A stretch of DNA of 64,000 nucleotides from Variovorax sp. OV329 (lineage in GTDB: Bacteria; Pseudomonadota; Gammaproteobacteria; Burkholderiales; Burkholderiaceae_C). Position numbers and translations under genes: made by a program. The notes under the pieces are model-generated. The model had not been told where the DNA came from. It ran no database searches and saw nothing but the letters and a program-made list of their open reading frames with translations. Where the stretch lies: positions 415,032 through 479,031 of the forward strand of contig NZ_FOUG01000003.1 of the NCBI RefSeq assembly GCF_900114785.1, written 5' to 3'. This document shows, in pieces, positions 62,506-64,000 of this stretch (its first letter is position 1; each line of letters opens with the position of its first letter).

Positions 62506-63993
62506 ATGCAAACGAACGCACAAGGCCAGGCAACGAGCCGCGCTGTCCACGCAGACATTTCGGACTTCTCGTCCTTGCTCGACAAGGAGTTCAAGCCCAA
62601 GACCGACGAGGCCCGCGACGCGGTCGAGGGCGCCGTGCGCACCTTGGCCCAGCAGGCGCTCGCCAACGCGGTGACCATCAGCGACGATGCCTACAGCAGC
62701 ATCGAGGCCATCATCGCGGAGATCGACCACAAGCTCTCGGAGCAGATCAACCTGGTGCTGCACAAGGAGGAGTTCCAGAAGCTGGAGTCCGCGTGGCGCG
62801 GCCTGCATCACCTGGTGTTCAACACCGAGACCGACGAGCAACTCAAGATCCGCTTCATGGACATCTCCAAGGACGAGATGCGCCGCACCATGCGCCGCCA
62901 CAAGGGCATTGCGTGGGACCAGAGCCCCATCTTCAAGCGTGTGTACGAGGAAGAGTACGGCCAACTGGGCGGCGAGCCCTACGGTTGCCTGGTGGCCGAC
63001 TACTACTTCGACCACACGCCGGCGGACGTCGAGATGCTGGGCGCCATGGCGAAGATTGCTTCTGCGGCCCATGCACCCTTCGTCGCAGGGGCGGGGCCAT
63101 CGCTGCTGGGCATGGAGTCCTGGCAGGAACTCGCGAACCCGCGAGATCTGGCCAAGATCACCTCCAACCTCGAGCACGCGCCGTGGAACTCGCTGCGCGA
63201 CACGGAGGACGCCCGCTATGTCGGCCTGGCCATGCCGCGCTTCCTGTCGCGGGTGCCCTACGGTGCCAAGACGAATCCCGTGGACGAGTTCGACTTCGAA
63301 GAGCAGACCGACGGCGCCGACCACCGCAACTACGTCTGGAGCAATGCGGCCTACGCCATGGCGGTCAACATCAACCGCAGCTTCAAGCTCTACGGCTGGT
63401 GCACCATGATCCGCGGCGTCGAGTCGGGCGGCACGGTCGAAAGCCTGCCCTGCCACACCTTCCCCACCGACGACGGCGGCTTCGACATGAAGTGCCCGAC
63501 CGAAATCGCGATCTCCGACCGCCGCGAAGCCGAACTCGCCAAGGCCGGCCTCATTCCGCTGGTGCATCGCAAGAACACCGATCACGCGGCCTTCATCGGC
63601 GCGCAGTCGCTGCAGCGTCCGCAGGAGTACATGGACCCGGATGCCACGGCCAATGCCAACCTGTCCGCGCGCCTGCCCTACCTGTTTGCCAGCACGCGCT
63701 TTGCGCACTATCTCAAGTGCATCGTGCGCGACAAGGTGGGCAGCTTCAAGGAGCGCGACGAGATGCAGACCTGGCTCAACGAGTGGATCATGAACTACGT
63801 CGACGCCGACCCCGTCAACTCCTCGCAAGAGACCAAGGCACGCCGGCCGCTCGCTGCGGCTGAAGTGGTGGTGGAGGACATCGAAGGCAATCCGGGCTTC
63901 TACAGTGTTGAGTTCCATGCAATCCTGACCCGGCATTTCCATCCAATATTGACCCACCCTCTTTGCGAGCCTGGTGGCTCACGGTGTGGATAA
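62506..63993 (+). CDS. tssC: Type VI secretion sheath large subunit TssC (VipB), 3' end replaced by an insertion element
   Basis: Large sheath subunit. Residues 1-466 are well conserved: DFSSLLDKEFKPKTDEARDAVEGAV, SAWRGLHHLVFNTET, DEFDFEEQTDGADHRNYVWSNAAYAMAVNINRSFKLYGWC, and VVVEDIEGNPGFY. The family normally continues with about 30 residues ending in RPHYQLEGLTVSLRL and a final strand that links neighbouring subunits. Here, after about Y466/S467 (63,905), the frame runs into unrelated residues (VEFHAILTRHFHPILTHPL...) and stops at 63991. The DNA from there carries IS21-type end repeats. The product, if made, lacks the sheath-linking C-terminal strand. It is most likely an insertional knock-out; a window-edge misassembly cannot be excluded. 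Confidence 0.9.
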   Translation: MQTNAQGQATSRAVHADISDFSSLLDKEFKPKTDEARDAVEGAVRTLAQQALANAVTISDDAYSSIEAIIAEIDHKLSEQINLVLHKEEFQKLESAWRGLHHLVFNTETDEQLKIRFMDISKDEMRRTMRRHKGIAWDQSPIFKRVYEEEYGQLGGEPYGCLVADYYFDHTPADVEMLGAMAKIASAAHAPFVAGAGPSLLGMESWQELANPRDLAKITSNLEHAPWNSLRDTEDARYVGLAMPRFLSRVPYGAKTNPVDEFDFEEQTDGADHRNYVWSNAAYAMAVNINRSFKLYGWCTMIRGVESGGTVESLPCHTFPTDDGGFDMKCPTEIAISDRREAELAKAGLIPLVHRKNTDHAAFIGAQSLQRPQEYMDPDATANANLSARLPYLFASTRFAHYLKCIVRDKVGSFKERDEMQTWLNEWIMNYVDADPVNSSQETKARRPLAAAEVVVEDIEGNPGFYSVEFHAILTRHFHPILTHPLCEPGGSRCG

Positions 63994-64000
63994 GTTCTTG
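63906..64000. mobile_element. End of an insertion sequence, probably IS21 family (continues beyond window)
   Basis: Beginning within tssC at about 63,906 (TGTTGAG...), two direct repeats of 19 bp (TTCCATGCAATCCTGACCC at 63913-63931 and TTCCATCCAATATTGACCC at 63937-63955; 16/19 identical, 24-bp period) are present. IS21-family elements have such repeated sequences near their ends, often with a TTCC...TGACCC pattern. No transposase gene is inside the window. Confidence 0.62.

Overview
The window looks like chromosome from a GC-rich betaproteobacterium of the order Burkholderiales, most likely family Comamonadaceae. The evidence is consistently GC-rich codon use, the tmRNA tag ANDERFALAA, a fused aroA-cmk gene, the gyrA-serC-pheA-tyrA-aroA/cmk-rpsA-ihfB-lapA-lapB gene order, and a Bug-type (TctC) periplasmic binding protein. 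The genus cannot be fixed from sequence alone.

Layout. 1-1.6 kb: modA and a divergent ModE-type regulator around a ModE-like palindrome. 1.6-10.7 kb: a GAF/Fis regulator that lacks an AAA+ domain, divergent from a molybdenum hydroxylase operon (2Fe-2S, molybdopterin and FAD subunits, MoxR ATPase, VWA protein, CoxG-like and XdhC-like maturation factors). The active-site loop is AYRGAGR, so the enzyme is not a genuine CO dehydrogenase. 10.7-11.3 kb: a non-coding stretch with two tandem repeat arrays and a long nested inverted repeat. 11.3-13.3 kb: a TctC binding protein convergent with a LysR regulator. 13.3-19.5 kb: a complete group-2 Mrp Na+/H+ antiporter operon (AB-C-D-E-F-G). 19.6-22.9 kb: a DctP-DctQ-DctM TRAP transporter with crcB as last gene. 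23-24.6 kb: a secreted helix-hairpin-helix protein and an orphan fimbrial protein.

24.8-37.1 kb is a long minus-strand housekeeping block: lapB, lapA, ihfB, rpsA (with a three-hairpin leader), aroA-cmk, tyrA, pheA, serC, a DUF2059 protein and gyrA. These genes link DNA topology, aromatic amino acid and serine synthesis, translation, nucleoid architecture and LPS control. 37.3-41.4 kb: ompA, ubiG, gph, ssrA (tmRNA), then a Rid-family protein divergent from a TetR regulator across two identical-type operators. 41.5-50.3 kb: a methyltransferase, gamma-glutamyltransferase, a pseudouridine synthase, a probable envelope operon (YVTN propeller, NodB-like deacetylase, fatty-acid-hydroxylase-type membrane protein), an EI24 protein and a MoaB/CinA-type protein. 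50.3-55.2 kb: the nitrogen control locus glnA-(small secreted protein)-ntrB-ntrC, with visible NtrC enhancer boxes and a sigma-54 promoter. 55.2-58.8 kb: a TonB-C-like lipoprotein, exonuclease III, a DUF4136 lipoprotein and a Tat/lipobox fasciclin protein.

59.2-64 kb: the start of a type VI secretion cluster, clpV-tssB-tssC. The tssC frame loses its natural C-terminus at about 63,905, where sequence resembling the end of an IS21-family insertion element begins and runs off the window. The sheath gene is therefore probably broken here. No rRNA, ordinary tRNA or CRISPR array was seen.
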